From: Pseudopyrenochaeta lycopersici
Lineage: Eukaryota; Ascomycota; Dothideomycetes; Pleosporales; Pseudopyrenochaetaceae
Direction of reading: 5' to 3'
Assembly: GCA_003313425.1 (NCBI GenBank)
Contig: NHZP01000058.1
Coordinates: 186,001-250,000 of the forward strand
DNA length: 64,000 bases
The translations under genes and the position numbers were made by a program. Under the pieces are notes generated by a model. That model had not been told where the DNA came from, did not search any database, and saw only the letters and a program-made list of their open reading frames with translations. Shown piece after piece: positions 21,987 through 33,363 of this stretch; position 1 is the first letter of the stretch, and each line of letters starts with the position of its first letter.

Positions 21987-23877
21987 TCAGAATAGACTGT
22001 CAATATTGATGAACAGATCATGCCATCCGAGTGGCATGTGCTTCAGACTGAGGCCTGGAAAATCCCACTCAAACACAAATTCACTAGGCACATATCCTTG
22101 GAACTCGTCTTCTGCAGCACTATTCCTGTCTGGCTCAGAACTGGTATTCTGTTGCGTAACGTACTCTGTCAGCGCAGCCTCACATTTCTCAATACTGGTT
22201 TGAAGTATTTGAAAGTATGCGATATGGCCAACGGTGACTCTCTTGAGCTCTTCCAAGACCCTATGGGCGTCACGCAGCAGTAGCATGACCGAGGGTACAG
22301 GATCACGTAGCAAGATGGCGAGTTTGAGAACAAGCAGGATGGAGAATGCACATTTGGCCCAGACATAGTCCAAGGTCCACCTGAAAGTACTGAGGTATGT
22401 AGACCCGTGGCTTTGAGCACTTAGTGTAGGCGAGGAGTATGGTGTAGTTGAATCTTCGAGCACATGGTGCAAATGTCGAGCTGCGGCTTCTTTGGCCCGA
22501 CAAACTAAATCTCGTTGAAATTCCGTCATAAAGGCGATATTCTCAATTCCGGACGTTCCAATGGCCTTGAGATGCAGAGTCATCATTGCCCATTCGCGTT
22601 GAATGTGGAGATTCTGCAGGGCGATCGCTCGTTGATGTGCTATTGGCTCGGTTGACACAATCGCCGTCCACTCTTCAAGCCAAAGAGAAAGCTCTACACT
22701 TGTATCATCGACTATTCTTCGAAGCTCAGTTTCGTTATGTGGGAGTAGCGAGTCGCCGGCCTGGACTGTGATGTTGTTGTACGCGTCTGCACGAACAATA
22801 TTGAGCTCAATTTGTGAGAGCAGCCGCACGTCCACCGTAGTACGCTCAGGATGAGTAACAAGACTTCGGATTTTTCTCGATGAAGTGTGAAGAACCATGC
22901 TGGGCAGCTTGCCTCCATCGAGGGAGAAGCTTCATTGTAGTTAGCATTTTATACGGTTCGTTGTGCAAATGAGCATACAAGAGTTCAAGGTTGCAGATAC
23001 CATGCCAGATTCTGGAAAGACGATATAGCTCCCGCTCCTCGTCTTCAACAGGTCTTGGTCTGTCGTGCCCTCGAGCGACGAGCTGATCGACGGCGCGAGG
23101 TAAGCCAAGTTGCATAGCAAATCTCAAGGCCAGAGCAATTAGCACGAAACTATTCTCAGAATAGGCAGCCATTAAAGTCATTGCCTGAACGTCTTCAATA
23201 GAAGGATTATTCGTATTGACGAGCAGATTCGTGATTTGATCTCGGGACCGCGACTGGAGCTGTCGGTAGATCACTGAGTTGAAGCCCTCTTCAGCTCGAC
23301 AACCAATGCTGACTATGACGTCAAAGAGGAAGGGACTTCGTGTTGAAACTGATTCAATAGTATCGCGTCTTTCGCAGAAAATGGGCACCAAGTATTGCTG
23401 TGCTTGTCAGACCTGATTGCTGACGGGGAATATTCTATCTTACACTACCGGAGAAGAAGCTGTTCAAATTCAGCAAGGCAATACAACACAAAAGCAACGT
23501 TTCTTGTACCTTCGAAACCAGAGGACAGCCTGATTCCATGTGAATAGTCCTGCCTCAACAGCAGTGGAAGCAGCATTGCGATTGCGCGTATGAGGAGGCG
23601 GCATCGGTGTCAAGACTGCATTGGCGAGAGTAACATTGCCCCCGCCACTGGTGCTATTCACCTTGTCGCTTAGAGCAATGATCTCACTTTCGAGTTTCTC
23701 GATGCGCAAGGTATTCTCGTCCTTTGCCGCGCCATGGTACTGGCAAGAGACTGCATTTCTCTCGCAGCGTTGACAGGGGCGATTCCCATCGCAGCGCACC
23801 TTGGAAGTTCGGCAACTGACGCAGGCATTGATGGCACGACGCTTGCGTGGTCTATCAGGGTAGGATGATGGGTCCAT
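21987..23877 (-). CDS. Zn2Cys6 fungal transcription factor with fungal-specific middle domain
   Basis: Binuclear zinc-cluster DNA-binding regulator. Four exons, complement of 23510-23877, 23449-23459, 22979-23402 and 21987-22929, give 581 residues. The zinc cluster is CVSCRTSKVRCDGNRPCQRC followed by ERNAVSC, with the spacing C-x2-C-x6-C-x5-C-x2-C-x6-C. A short leucine/isoleucine coiled coil (LRIEKLESEIIALSDKV) follows for dimerisation. The middle-homology domain includes RSPFLFDVIVSIGC, LYRLSRIWHGICNLEL and, after a 49-bp intron with a GCTAAC branch site, the continuation LDGGKLPSMVLHTS. Exon 2 is only 11 nt and is needed to keep the frame. An in-frame ATG at 23985 would add 36 residues. It lies tail to tail with the MFS gene and is the best candidate regulator of the GH31/MFS pair. 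Confidence 0.88.
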
Positions 23878-26345
23878 CGGTATTTTCGTGCGAAAAGTGG
23901 CCAAACCCCGGGTTTTGACGTGGAGCAGGATGCGGGGGAGACATGGTTCGAGCTTTCTAGCAGCGGAAGTTACGGCCGTCGGCATATGAGTTGCGGCAAC
24001 TTCCCTGGGCTCTGCAGCACACTTTGGCAACGTTGGGTCAAATCAGCTACTAATTGGCTTCGATTTTGCAGCTCTTATAGAATATCCTAGAGAACCCAAA
24101 CTATCTATGTGACAGCTATTCGTCAACAACAAAACAGCTGCGAGCTATTTTGGCTAACTTTTCCGCTATACCGGTCTTTCTTTCCAATATTAAACAGGTT
24201 ATCGCAAGTGTGCTTGTCAAAGTTTTCATCTGAAAAGATTTGACTGCACGAAAGCTTGAGCGAGGAAGAGACCAATAGAGAATGCCTCATTAGTCCAGTC
24301 GGGTTTTGGTAACGTAGCGGTCAGTCCTGATGCCATATCAGCCCACTCTGGGCTGTCACTCCATATACGGTAGGAATCAGGGCGTGTTTGGCGTCTTTGA
24401 CTAGGGTGCGCATCCTTTGCAAATTTTGAAAACCTCAGCTCCCACCGTTTTCCGTAAGCAAAGGCTCCATGTTCTGCAACGTTCGGCACGTTCCGACAAT
24501 CAGCCGTCTCAGCTTGATGCAGCCTTCTCTTTGACCCACAGTAAGCGGCGAATTGATCCTGGATACAGAGAGATAATTCTAGACTCTCCGATCATCTCCA
24601 TCGACATGTACTACAATAGTTACATGATAAGGCTGACTAGAAAATCATGATTGGTGGGGTACTGGCACAGATTTGGGTGCGCCTCGCAGGTCGTCACGGT
24701 CAAGCCGGTGATTGAAATATTGCGTGCGTAGAAATTGGCGGTCAACCACAGATCGTGAACGAATATATAGTCTGATCACAGACGAGTAAGTAGGAAATCA
24801 TCTGCATAACATCGCCGGGAAAGCAACAATCACTCCACACAATTGCTTCTTCAACGTCCAATTTTCGAAATGACACAAACTACAACAACGGAGCTGCCTC
24901 AACAGCCGTGCTGTAAGATACTATGGAGCTTCAAAAAGAATGTTCTTTCACAATTGATGCTGACTTTTTCTTGAGCTCCCAGTCGATCTCGACGACATCC
25001 TCGCGTGGATCAGATTGTTTCGGGCGTGAGGTCTGTGAACACAGCCTGCGCGTCTTGTCCGAGGCCATTCGAGCCACCCCTCCGTTCTGGCGCTATTGGC
25101 CATTCAACAATAATTACACCTCGGAGTGTCTACACAACTTGGAGGTGACATGATTCTGGGATTGAAGGAAACGACGAGCTCGGTCGTTCTTATTCCTGAG
25201 GGCAGGAACGAAAATATGCCGCACGATGTAGTGTGCGTACACTAGGCGTTTATCCTGGTAATTTAGATTATCTCAACAGACTTTTGTTAATAATACCTTT
25301 TCTTTTCAACTTTGCTCCAAGCCATCCAGGCTCCGTTTTAAGAGCGCTCGGCAATTACCTTCGCATATTTGAGAGTGCAAATTATGGCGACGACAGGTCT
25401 CTTGAAGATTTTGTCATTGCATCTACCACCAACTGTGTCATGTTGGCTTCTTCCGATCGCATAGGCTGAAATCCTTGGCGATCCAATGTTCCTAAAAGGT
25501 GATAATTAAGTCACAAGCGCCAACCAGCATAGCATCTGATTTCCAAGCTCTTTTCATATCTAGAATATTGCGATAACTTCGTCGTCTTTCTCTGTCGTCT
25601 GCTAACTTTAAAATTACTCAATTTAATAAAAAAGACCTAGTTAGCAATTACGTTGGTGTCAAGCTTCAACGGCAGCGCTTGGTTGCAGCTTAGGTGAGCG
25701 TATCCCGGGTTGGTCGAGAACAGCTGGATAAAGTTCCGCGTTCGGTCAGAATTAGCCTTTAGAGGAATATTCTGGGTGGGCTAGAGCATGATCATCATAG
25801 TCAATGTCCAGAAATCTTTCGTCTACGGACCTTGACCTGAAGTTGTCCGTTTGGTGAAGAAGGAGATGGAGGTGTTTAGCCGAGACAACACCAAACACCT
25901 CTCTGCTCCCATCCGCGGGGACCACCAACATTTCTGATATTCGCGCAAAGCTCACAGCAAATGACCGAACAAGGCGTCCACACTTCAATATCTCGTCTCG
26001 GCGCCCAGTGAGCCCAGTCGCAGCTGCCTTGATCTGTTGAAACAGGTAGCGAGCGCAACAGCTCAGCTGCGCACGCGACACCAACCGCGTTCCTGAACGC
26101 TCATGCACAATGACGTCGGCGCGACGAAAACCCCTGCGAAATCTTTTGACACCATGAATGCCAATCCAATGCCGTGGCGCTATGTTTTCGATCTGATTCT
26201 TATTGTGTGGGACTGTTCGCCGTTCATTAGTTTAAGATGTACTCGCGTGCCTGACGCACTGCGATTTTCGATAGATTTCAGCGTTCCCATCTCTCAATCC
26301 TTACCACCCTGGAGTCTTCCGCTGGCTCTATAGCTCAACTTCATT
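23878..26345. other. Long intergenic region, possible small or decayed genes
   Basis: About 2.5 kb without a convincing gene. One spot looks like a gene start: ATG at 24870 after a pyrimidine-rich leader, then a GTAAGA donor at 24913 and a TTGAG acceptor near 24975. The spliced product would be about 71 residues with no motif. Frames at 24226-24489 and 25752-26108 on the minus strand are open but carry no recognisable domain. Decayed genes or untranslated RNA are possible. Confidence 0.35.
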
Positions 26346-27814
26346 ATGGGAGTCGACTCCTCTGAGCTCATTGTTCCATTCTTGGGCGCCATCCAGGCTG
26401 CTTTCTCAGTCTTACTCACAATCGTCTTCGGTGTTATTGCTGCACAATGCAACTTGTTGTCTGTCAATGCGGCGAAGGAGGTGTCCAAGTTGTGTGTCCG
26501 CATGTTTCTGCCCGCATTGCTTATATATAAGATCGGGTCAAATCTACATCAAGACACGGGTGTGCGCTATGTGCCAATCCTGAGTATGTGCATTCCTCCG
26601 TGGTTGCTGGGTAGATGTGCTAATCAGCCGACGCATAGTATGGTCCATTTCGTATACCCTCCTGTCAATCTTCGTCGGCCGCATCCTCACCCGCATATTC
26701 AAGCTTCCAAGCTGGGTAGCACCAGCAATAGCCTTCAACAACACGACTAGCCTGCCGCTTTTGCTCATCGAGTCGCTCAAACAAACCCAAATACTCGATG
26801 CCATCATCATCGGCGGGGACTCATCAGCAGACGCATTGGACCGTGCAGAATCTTACTTTCTTATCAATGCAATGGTCAGCAATTCGCTCACTTTTGCTCT
26901 GGGGCCGAGACTATTAAAGCCAGGTGATGAAGATGCGCCAGACGATGAAGGAAGTGAAGAGAGTGAGGAGGAAGAGCAGGAAGCCCAAGATGGAGAAAAT
27001 GGCGACATTGAGAGAGGACCAGATGGCCTCATCAACGAGCGAACATCTCTTCTTCCGGAACGTGTCGTGCGCCGTACAAACCGTATAGAGAAAAAGGGTT
27101 ACCTTAAGACGCAGAATTGGTTCAATGGCCTCCCAGCATGGGCGCAAGAAGTGCTTGAAGTGGCATGGCAATTTGCAAATGCTCCACTGCTGGGTGCCAT
27201 TGTAGGCGCTATCATTGGCCTTACGCCTGCCCTGCATCGCTTGTTTTTCAACCAAAGCAACGAGGGAGGGTACTTGAATGCATGGCTGACGACTGCGATT
27301 AAGAACATTGGTGAACTCTTCGCTTCCACGCAAATCATTGTCGTGGGCGTGAAGCTCAGCCAAAGCATGCTTCGCATGAAACGAGGAGAGGAGAGTGGTG
27401 AGGTGTCGAAGAGCAGCCTGGCGCTCGTCACTTTCATCCGGTTCATCATCTGGCCTTTGTAAGGTTACTCAGATGCCGTAATGATGCCTTCTAACATTCA
27501 TTAGGATCAGTATTCCTCTCATATGGGTAGTCGCGTCGAAGACCCAGCTCCTGGACGGCGACCCGATGCTGTGGTTCTCTATGATGCTTATGCCCACTGG
27601 GCCGCCTGCCATGATTTTGGTCGCTCTTACCGATGTGACGGGGGCGCCAGAGCAGATGAAGATGACTATTGCGAAGTTCTTGACCGTAAGATTTCCGTCT
27701 GACCGGATGAGGTACTGGCTAACCAGATGATAGATCAGCTATGCAATTACTCCGTTGATTTGCTTCGCTGTTGTCGGAGCATTGAAAGCCACAGAGGCTG
27801 CGATTGGTAAATAA
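26346..27814 (+). CDS. Auxin efflux carrier-family membrane transporter
   Basis: Membrane carrier of the PIN/PILS-type superfamily; fungal members are thought to sit in the ER or plasma membrane, with unknown substrates. Four exons, 26346-26583, 26639-27458, 27505-27685 and 27734-27814, give 439 residues. The N-terminal helices include IVPFLGAIQAAFSVLLTIVF and KLCVRMFLPALLIYKIGSNL, matching the family's first conserved block. The second exon gives IAFNNTTSLPLLLIESL with the family Asn-Asn-Thr motif. A long acidic cytosolic loop (about residues 165-225, EESEEEEQEAQDGENGD) separates the halves. The last exons supply MLMPTGPPAMILVALTDVTG, the typical C-terminal Pro-rich helix. Length, loop and helix count fit the fungal family. 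Confidence 0.92.
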
Positions 27815-28065
27815 GCATGAAAACCGTGTATATCAGAAACGAAGCCAAAAATTGATTCTATATATATTTAACCTTTCATATAACCGTGATACGTAAATTG
27901 GTGCAAACTAGAAAGTAGTGCTAGCTGTTCAAAGATCTATTGTCAGGTCCTAGCATGGCTGTGACATATCCAAGCACGAAATGATAATAAAACAACAGAA
28001 AGGCGGTTAACGTATCATCCATAATTTTAACATTCTCTCTTTAATGATTGACCTCGATTCGCTTT

Positions 28066-29145
28066 CTACGCACGCCCTAGATCCAATCGTGCAACTCTCC
28101 CTCTCGACCCAGACGCCCAACACACGCTGCCATCAATGCACTCGACTGCATCAAAAGTCCCATTATCTATATTCTGCCAGGCCTTTCCGCCATCAAACGT
28201 AATATCCGATCCACTTGTTCCCACTGCGACCGCAGCTTGCTTTCGCCCAGGCACCCAACTTACACCGGAACGATAACCTGCTGGGAAGCTGTCTGCCTTT
28301 TGCCACGACACGCCACCATCCCGCGACCAAGCAGCGATGTCATTTGTTTCTGTGGGCTTCTCGAAGTCGCCTCCCACCGCGATTCCATGTCTGGCATCGC
28401 GAAAGCGCACGGAGAAGACGCCCGCAGCTGCTCCTCCAGCAATAGAGGAGTTGCTAACTTTCCACCCCTTCTTGATACTATCAGTATAGAAGATGCGCCC
28501 AGGATCCACGCCTCCCGTTGCGATGTACCACCGCCCTGCTGCGGCTTCTACGCATGTTCCAGAAGCGGCAAAGCCAAATTCACCAGGAAATGCTGCAGGC
28601 AGAGTGTTGTTATTTGAGAGAATGGTCCAGGTGGAACCTCCATCGAATGTTTCGACGAGACGAAATCGGCCATTCACAGGATCGCTCATTGCTACGCCAT
28701 GCCTCTCCCTCCCTTTCTCTTTCTCGAATGCCATGCAGTCGTAAAACGCAGATTCTTCCTCATTCACAAAGGTGCGTTTCCAGCTCTCGCCGCCGTCGCG
28801 TGTGAGATAGACTCGCGACGCATTACCCTCGCCAATGGACAATACGACAGCAGTTTTGGCGGACCACGCTTGGATATCTCTGAATTGGAAAGTCGTGGCG
28901 TTTTCTGAAGGGAAAGTGGGAGAGACATTTTCCCATGTTGCCCCGCTGTCTATTGAACGTAGCACAGTCCCACTCGTTCCCGACACCCAAATGACTTTAT
29001 CGGATACGGGTGACAAGCCACGGAATTGGCGGGTGCTGTTCGTGGGCGTGATAGTCCATGTGTAGGTGTTGTTCGGATATGCCGCTGTGAATGTTGCTAC
29101 GGATACAACCAATGTAAGCACCGCCGCTACACGAGCAGGGAACAT
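28066..29145 (-). CDS. Secreted Asp-box (BNR) beta-propeller protein
   Basis: One exon of 359 residues from the ATG at 29145, which begins a clear signal peptide MFPARVAAVLTLVVSVATFT. At least five Asp-box motifs (S/T-x-D-x-G-x-x-W) follow: SIDSGATWENV, TRDGGESWKRT, TFDGGSTWTIL, SRDGGVSWQKA and TFDGGKAWQNI. Such repeats form the outer strands of sialidase, sortilin and photosystem-assembly type propellers. I see no sialidase catalytic Arg triad pattern, so an enzymatic role is not supported. Several N-glycosylation sites fit secretion. An in-frame upstream ATG (22 codons earlier) would bury the signal peptide and is less likely. Function unknown; binding of glycans or proteins outside the cell is the likeliest role. 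Confidence 0.8.
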   Translation of the reverse strand: MFPARVAAVLTLVVSVATFTAAYPNNTYTWTITPTNSTRQFRGLSPVSDKVIWVSGTSGTVLRSIDSGATWENVSPTFPSENATTFQFRDIQAWSAKTAVVLSIGEGNASRVYLTRDGGESWKRTFVNEEESAFYDCMAFEKEKGRERHGVAMSDPVNGRFRLVETFDGGSTWTILSNNNTLPAAFPGEFGFAASGTCVEAAAGRWYIATGGVDPGRIFYTDSIKKGWKVSNSSIAGGAAAGVFSVRFRDARHGIAVGGDFEKPTETNDIAAWSRDGGVSWQKADSFPAGYRSGVSWVPGRKQAAVAVGTSGSDITFDGGKAWQNIDNGTFDAVECIDGSVCWASGSRGRVARLDLGRA

Positions 29146-29468
29146 GGCGATGAATGGTTGATAGGGAAGTGGATTGGAGTTGAGGGCAACGCAGGAACGA
29201 TGTCGCAATCAATCTGTTTATAGTAGATGATCCCAAGCAAGGGCTTTTAGCCTTTATAGGCAGGAGACACACTCATCTCCAAATTTGGCAGGTATGGAAC
29301 CAGTCCTGTTGAACGTCACATAGACTCACGAGCAGGTTGGCGATACGAGTTCGATACTGTGATTTGATGTGGTAGCTAGCTAATGTCAAACCGTATTGAA
29401 TCTATCCCAGCTGAATCAAGTACATGTCAACACTACGAGAATTTCGGTCTATATCATGCTGAGTGTAC
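29146..29468. other. Intergenic region
   Basis: About 320 bp between two minus-strand genes. It should contain the Asp-box gene promoter and the 3' UTR of the FAD monooxygenase. No other feature seen. Confidence 0.4.
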
Positions 29469-30698
29469 CTAGTTTGGTGCCACATATTCGTTCACAATTG
29501 GTGTTGTGTCCGGGTCAATCTCGACATCGAACATGCCTTTGGCCTGGCCATAACTCTCCTTGACGGCGGCGCTGCCATATTCTCGCATCTCCTCATCGTA
29601 TGCCTTTGTCACGCCAGCCCAGCTATCACCGTCACCGCGCTCCCATGCCTCTGCAAGCAGGCGTCCAAGCAAAGCCGAGTCTCTGACAGCAGTATTAGCC
29701 CCATTTCCTCCAGCTGGAGTCATTGCGTGCACAGCATCTCCGATCAAGGTGACGCGTGGGTCGTTCGGCCACTCAGGCACACCATTGGGCGACGAGCAAG
29801 TGATTTTCCAGAATGCAGCTTCTGATTCATCCATGTTGTCGAAGAGCGGCTTGACGCGCTCGTGCCAGTGCGAGGCGAGTGACTTGGCAATGTGGGCAGC
29901 AGGGGGGCCAACAATAGTGTAATTGTCGTTGGGAGCTTCGATGACGCCTGGGGAGCCGCCCATAGTCCAGCCAAAAACTACATTTGGATCGTCCATGTCT
30001 TTTGCGCGCACGTTGGTGATGAGGAAGACCTTGCCGCCGTTGGCCTGCGTCTTATCGTCGACGAGGCGGAAGACGCCCTCGCCCAGGCCCTTGAATGCGG
30101 CTGTAGGAGCCTGGCCGTGGATGCCTCGCGCGCCCAGGTCGTAGACTTTGATGGCGCCGTTGGTGAGCTGCCGGGCGACGTCGCTCCTGACGCCCTCGCC
30201 GCCGACCAACAGAGAGCCTTCCTCGCTCTTGCTGCCATCTGCAAACACCAAACGTATGCCGGAAGCCGTGGACTCGTAGCCTTTGACGTGGTGGCTCCAG
30301 CGCACCTGGTCCTCCAGGCCCTCGAGGAACAGCTTTCGCATGTCGCCCCTGCTGATGCCCACAATCTTCCCATCCTTGCTGGTCAGGGTCTCCCCTCCCA
30401 CACTTTGTCCGTCGCTGGCCAGCGTCTCGCCAGTCAGCGGGTCGATAGCAGCGAAGCCCGCGCCGCCCGTCTTGCCGCACGCATCGTAGAATTTCTGGAA
30501 CCCCGCCGGCCCGAGCACCTTCTCAATGGCGTCAAGGCCGATGGCCGAGAGGCGCAGGCGGTAGCCCTGGGCGCGGAAGACAATGCTGGCGTCACGCTCG
30601 AAGACGAGGAAGGGAATCTTGGAGCGGTGCAGCGCGCGGGCGAGGAGGAGCGAGGCGATGCCTGCGCCGGCGATGAGGACAGGCTTTGGGGCGCTCAT
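29469..30698 (-). CDS. FAD-dependent monooxygenase (PHBH fold)
   Basis: Single exon, 409 residues from the ATG at 30698. The N-terminus KPVLIAGAGIASLLLARALH is the GxGxxx dinucleotide fold, with the FAD ribose-binding acid in FLVFERD. The DG-type motif appears as LLVGGEGVRSDVARQL and the second FAD motif as RVTLIGDAVHAMTPAGGNGA, which is nearly canonical. Enzymes of this class hydroxylate or epoxidise aromatic and polyketide substrates. No signal peptide or C-terminal membrane anchor is visible. It is not closely similar in layout to the monooxygenase at 7510-8918, which has an intron in the first motif. High GC content creates a 364-codon shadow frame on the opposite strand. Substrate unknown. 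Confidence 0.9.
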   Translation of the reverse strand: MSAPKPVLIAGAGIASLLLARALHRSKIPFLVFERDASIVFRAQGYRLRLSAIGLDAIEKVLGPAGFQKFYDACGKTGGAGFAAIDPLTGETLASDGQSVGGETLTSKDGKIVGISRGDMRKLFLEGLEDQVRWSHHVKGYESTASGIRLVFADGSKSEEGSLLVGGEGVRSDVARQLTNGAIKVYDLGARGIHGQAPTAAFKGLGEGVFRLVDDKTQANGGKVFLITNVRAKDMDDPNVVFGWTMGGSPGVIEAPNDNYTIVGPPAAHIAKSLASHWHERVKPLFDNMDESEAAFWKITCSSPNGVPEWPNDPRVTLIGDAVHAMTPAGGNGANTAVRDSALLGRLLAEAWERGDGDSWAGVTKAYDEEMREYGSAAVKESYGQAKGMFDVEIDPDTTPIVNEYVAPN

Positions 30699-31148
30699 GG
30701 CGGGCGGCGGGTGGCGGTGCAAGGAGCGAGGAGCTGCTGCTGGTGCACACAAAGAGGGGCCATGGTGGGCGTTGATATACTGGGGGAATCAGCGGTGCAT
30801 GAGGTCAATGGGAAGGCGGCGTGGGGTCAGCTTCGGAATGCGCGCCATTCCCTGGCGCGAGCTTTTGTCAGCATGGACTGGCAGAGGAGCATCCCAACAC
30901 CTGTCGGCTTGGTCAGCATTGAACAGCTTAAGAATCAGCTATTCAATGCCTCATCATGCAACTCTGTGGGAGATGGCCGCACGTGATAGCGCGTCGCCTG
31001 CTCGCCGCCATGTTGGGAGGATGAGGCACAGCTGCTACGGCGCATCGCAACACCCAGCGGCCCTTCCTTGGACTGCCCATTGCTACACCTTCCCTGAATT
31101 ACATTGATCAGCTTCGCCCCGCCATATTGCACCCTCTGTCCCGCTAAC
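30699..31148. other. Divergent intergenic region
   Basis: 450 bp between the FAD monooxygenase and the F-box/LRR-like gene, read away from each other. It must hold both promoters. No other feature recognised. Confidence 0.4.
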
Positions 31149-33067
31149 ATGTCCCAAGCGGTCTCGACGCATCGTCCTTTGCGTGCATTTTCGACGCCTC
31201 AGCTGAGCAATGACATCTGGCTGTCAGTCTTGGACCATGTAGGAGATGCACTAGATATCTGAGGGTCTTCAATGCTAATTAGCTGTATATCGTCTAGGTC
31301 ACTGCATCATCTGATCTCAGGGCTCTTTGCTTGACCTCACAGACTCTACGAGTCCTGGCCACGCCACGGCTCTATGATACAGTACAGATTCGGCTGTGGG
31401 ACAAACGACAGATGGAAGCCATCTTTAGGAGCTTCGCAATTGGTGCCCGAATTTTCTTCAATGATACACGAACAGTAATCTTCGAGGACGTGCCCCCGCC
31501 GCCCGATCCCCCTTGCCTTTCGGCAGGATCTTTGGCCTTCCCCCGATCAAACGGTCGGGTAAAGACACTGAGAATAGACATAGACAGCAAACTAGAGCAT
31601 ATTTTGCAAATCCTCCCCAGGGAAAAGCTGCTAGCATTCCAGTGAGGACATCCCGTGACATTATCAAATACGCCAGAGCCTCCCAACTAACCATCCAGAT
31701 TCATATCAACTCGTGGCCTACCAGACAGGGCAATAGAACTTCTTGGTACACACACAAGCTTTGCACATATGCAATGCACCGTCAGTAGCGACGTCTATGG
31801 CTTCGCTCACCGCTTCATTCGCGCGTCTAATCTTCGCTCTCTGGATCTCCAGTTTGTCGAGCCGCAAGCACTTGGAGAGATTATCAGAGGCCTCCACAGT
31901 CTGGGAGACACCTTAGAACGCCTGTGTCTGGGCCAGGTCAACCACAACCTGGGTCATGATCGATTCGCCGATGCGCTTGTACGTGCTCTTTATATGCATG
32001 GGCCCAATTCGCCCTTCGTGCCCGTCTTGCCCAGGCTGAAAGAATTAACTCTCCTCGAACTCGACCTCACGGCGTTGTTTCGCCCTATTTCCACATTAGT
32101 GAACCTATCAAAGCTACTCCAACTCACCATCTTCCATTGCCAGGGTATACCTACTTTCCTATCGGACGTCGAAAAGCAGATAGGTGGCCAATCATTAGCT
32201 CTCCAGCACTTTGCCATTGAGTCACAGGAGGAAATCTTGACCAACCCAAACGACGATGGCCTCGATGCCGCCGAGAAGTGCTTGGAAGCAATTCTGCAGG
32301 CCGAGACGCTACAAAGCTTGCATACGTCCTGGGACATCGCATCCTTGTTAGATGATACCTTCGCCGAGGTATTGCCCAGGTCTGAACACATGCTTTCCTT
32401 AAGTATGCATGAGGGGGGGAATCTTTCTCCTTACGAGCATGAGTTGGCGATTGGAATTGACCATCTCCGTGAAACATTTCAGGCCTGTCCAAAGCTTCGA
32501 TCATTTGGCTCTAAGATACCTGAAGCGTTCCTTCTACAGGAGAGTCCGGAGGGTTACGCAATCATGTATGATGACTTCATGGTAATTTTAGCACACTCGT
32601 ATCCCTGTTTCCAATTATCTACAGCTGATTCCCTTCAGGAAGTCTTACAACATCTCCCGGACCTTAGAATTCTTCATCTTCGACAACGAAATTTCATCCG
32701 CAGTGACCTATCCTCTCCAACACGGGAGCCTCAGCGAAATAGCGAGGCACTCACATTTCAGACACAGCGGTGGGCAACCGCTTTTTTCGACTATCTGCAT
32801 TCACGCAACTGGAGTCTGAAGCTGACTGCCTTGGTGATTCGATGCTATGTCGATGAAACGATCTCCGATCGTAACGACTATTATTTCAGCCCCCAACATT
32901 GTTTCATCAAAGGTCTCCAGACTGATGTCCTGGGTCGCACTGCTGCCGTTGCGGTGCCGATTTCACGGAGAGAATTGCGACAAGCGGAGCCTTATTCGGA
33001 TATCTTGGATTTTGATCCAGAGTGTAGCTGGATCGGAGGTCGGATTGGGAGATTGAATCATTTCTGA
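31149..33067 (+). CDS. Hypothetical F-box/leucine-rich-repeat-like protein
   Basis: Three exons, 31149-31238, 31298-31641 and 31699-33067, give 600 residues. The second junction turns two apparently separate frames into one continuous reading frame. The N-terminus LSNDIWLSVLDHVTASSDLR with the following LCLTSQTLRVLATPRLYDTV is the usual degenerate F-box of fungal proteins. Downstream are irregular Leu-rich segments such as NLRSLDLQF, LKELTLLELDLTAL and LPDLRILHLRQRNF, which look like degenerate LRRs that would present substrates to an SCF ubiquitin ligase. No catalytic motif is seen. The assignment rests on pattern only; specific partners are unknown. Confidence 0.75.
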
Positions 33068-33363
33068 TCGACTGTTGATTAGCCCATGCTTCAACTATTC
33101 ATTTTTTTTCTCTTGTTGACCGCTGTGGAAGCGAAAAGGCCAGGAATTCAATGCACTCCGGTGAGATCAGGTCATATCCATATGGGTCATCTTCAACATT
33201 CATAGCGGTACTTAACGTTCACACAATTACATACATTTCTTTTCCGTTCAATATACATTGCGTTATCAATTTACTCTCAAGCAAAAAAAATTTGTACTCA
33301 AATAAATAAAACTCAAACAGTGGAAAACAAACACGGCCAAAAGATTGAACCTGACCGCAGGGC

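Noticed and set aside
24870..25155. Small two-exon gene of about 71 codons
   Set aside because: Start and splice signals look fair, but the product has no motif and low-quality composition; kept only as a note in the intergenic entry.
25752..26108. 118-codon minus-strand frame upstream of the efflux carrier
   Set aside because: No domain recognised and it overlaps the likely promoter of the plus-strand gene.
29892..30986. 364-codon open frame on the plus strand
   Set aside because: It lies exactly opposite the FAD monooxygenase, whose minus-strand frame has all family motifs. High GC at third positions keeps the antisense frame open; it has no motif of its own.
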